Assembly (NCBI RefSeq): GCF_012223425.1
Contig: NZ_CP038798.1
Span: 186,001-250,000 of the forward strand
Length of the DNA: 64,000 nt
Direction: 5' to 3'
Origin: Mycolicibacterium frederiksbergense
GTDB lineage: Bacteria; Actinomycetota; Actinomycetes; Mycobacteriales; Mycobacteriaceae
A model generated the notes under the pieces. That model ran no database searches, was not told the origin of the DNA, and saw only the letters and a program-made list of their open reading frames with translations. This document shows, one piece after another, positions 63,946-64,000 of the stretch. The translations under genes were made by a program, and so were the position numbers. Within the stretch, counting starts at the first letter, position 1. Each line of letters begins with the position of its first letter.

Positions 63946-64000
63946 CCGGCACTGGCAAAACGCACCTGGCCATCGGCATCGCGATCCGGGCGTGTCAGGC
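63946..64000 (+). pseudogene. istB: IS21 helper ATPase istB, continuation at window edge
   Basis: After the Tn554-like element the frame reads PGTGKTHLAIGIAIRACQA, the P-loop and following helix of IstB, up to the end of the window. Joined to the part before the element it restores FLGP-PGTGKTHL, so the insertion lies within the ATP-binding motif. Confidence 0.85.

Larger units (their letters stand above)
59983..63950 (-). mobile_element. Tn554-like tnpABC element inserted in istB
   Basis: A unit of about 3.97 kb bounded by inverted 12-bp ends CCGGGTGTTATC (59983-59994) and its complement GATAACACCCGG (63939-63950). Three leftward, overlapping genes fill it: two tyrosine recombinases and a small helical protein, the tnpA-tnpB-tnpC set of Tn554-type elements. 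No cargo genes are present between tnpC and the end. No obvious target duplication, as usual for this class. Confidence 0.82.

Overview
The base composition (high GC, GC-rich third codon positions), PE/PPE- and Esp-like type VII secretion substrates, a PknH-type sensor kinase, IS1081-like and other actinobacterial insertion sequences, and many GTG/TTG starts all point to a mycobacterium, most likely an environmental Mycolicibacterium-type species. A prim-pol type replication initiator, a ParA/ribbon-helix-helix partition pair and several toxin-antitoxin modules suggest that the window is part of a large plasmid, or a chromosomally integrated plasmid-like island. No rRNA, tRNA or CRISPR array was seen.

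Layout. (1) 1-3.3 kb: a leftward operon of type VII secretion (ESX)-associated genes. (2) 3.3-10.6 kb: the plasmid maintenance core, with a tandem RHH protein, the replication protein, a 0.67 kb CG-rich repetitive segment that looks like a centromere, parA, an RHH parB-like gene and a double-HTH regulator. (3) 10.8-20.3 kb: a DarB-like methyltransferase-helicase gene split cleanly by an IS1182-family element (CTAG target duplication), then a small operon with a PH-like protein and a membrane protein. (4) 20.2-31.3 kb: accessory genes. These are a Ser/Thr kinase, yefM-yoeB, a Phd antitoxin domain fused to a degenerate EccC/FtsK-like domain, a TetR regulator, a higBA pair with an ImmA/IrrE-type antitoxin, decayed excisionase and methyltransferase genes, an unknown HEPN-like protein, and an isolated atpE (ATP synthase subunit c) whose bedaquiline-site residue Ala63 is replaced by Ile. 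(5) 31.3-49.9 kb: a catabolic island. LysR and FadR-type GntR regulators accompany a Rieske oxygenase, a P450, 3Fe-4S and 2Fe-2S ferredoxins, two ferredoxin reductases, two SDRs, a zinc alcohol dehydrogenase, an aldehyde dehydrogenase, a 4,5-dihydroxyphthalate decarboxylase-like protein, a PanB-like protein, an alpha/beta hydrolase, and LigJ/LigK-like enzymes. (6) 50-64 kb: a graveyard of nested mobile elements (IS3 fragments, an IS1081-like IS256 element, IS30, decayed serine recombinase, decayed IS21, and a Tn554-like tnpABC element inserted in the IstB P-loop) around a truncated MFS exporter and a flavin monooxygenase.

How it works together (inference): the catabolic genes look like a route for a substituted aromatic acid. 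Oxygenase/P450 plus redox partners attack side chain or ring, dehydrogenases oxidise the products, a decarboxylase yields a diol such as protocatechuate or gallate, and the LigJ/LigK-type enzymes take the 4,5-cleavage product to pyruvate and oxaloacetate. No ring-cleavage dioxygenase is visible in the window. The most unusual items are the stand-alone atpE with Ala63Ile, the Phd-EccC-like fusion, the candidate centromere, and the catabolic cluster.
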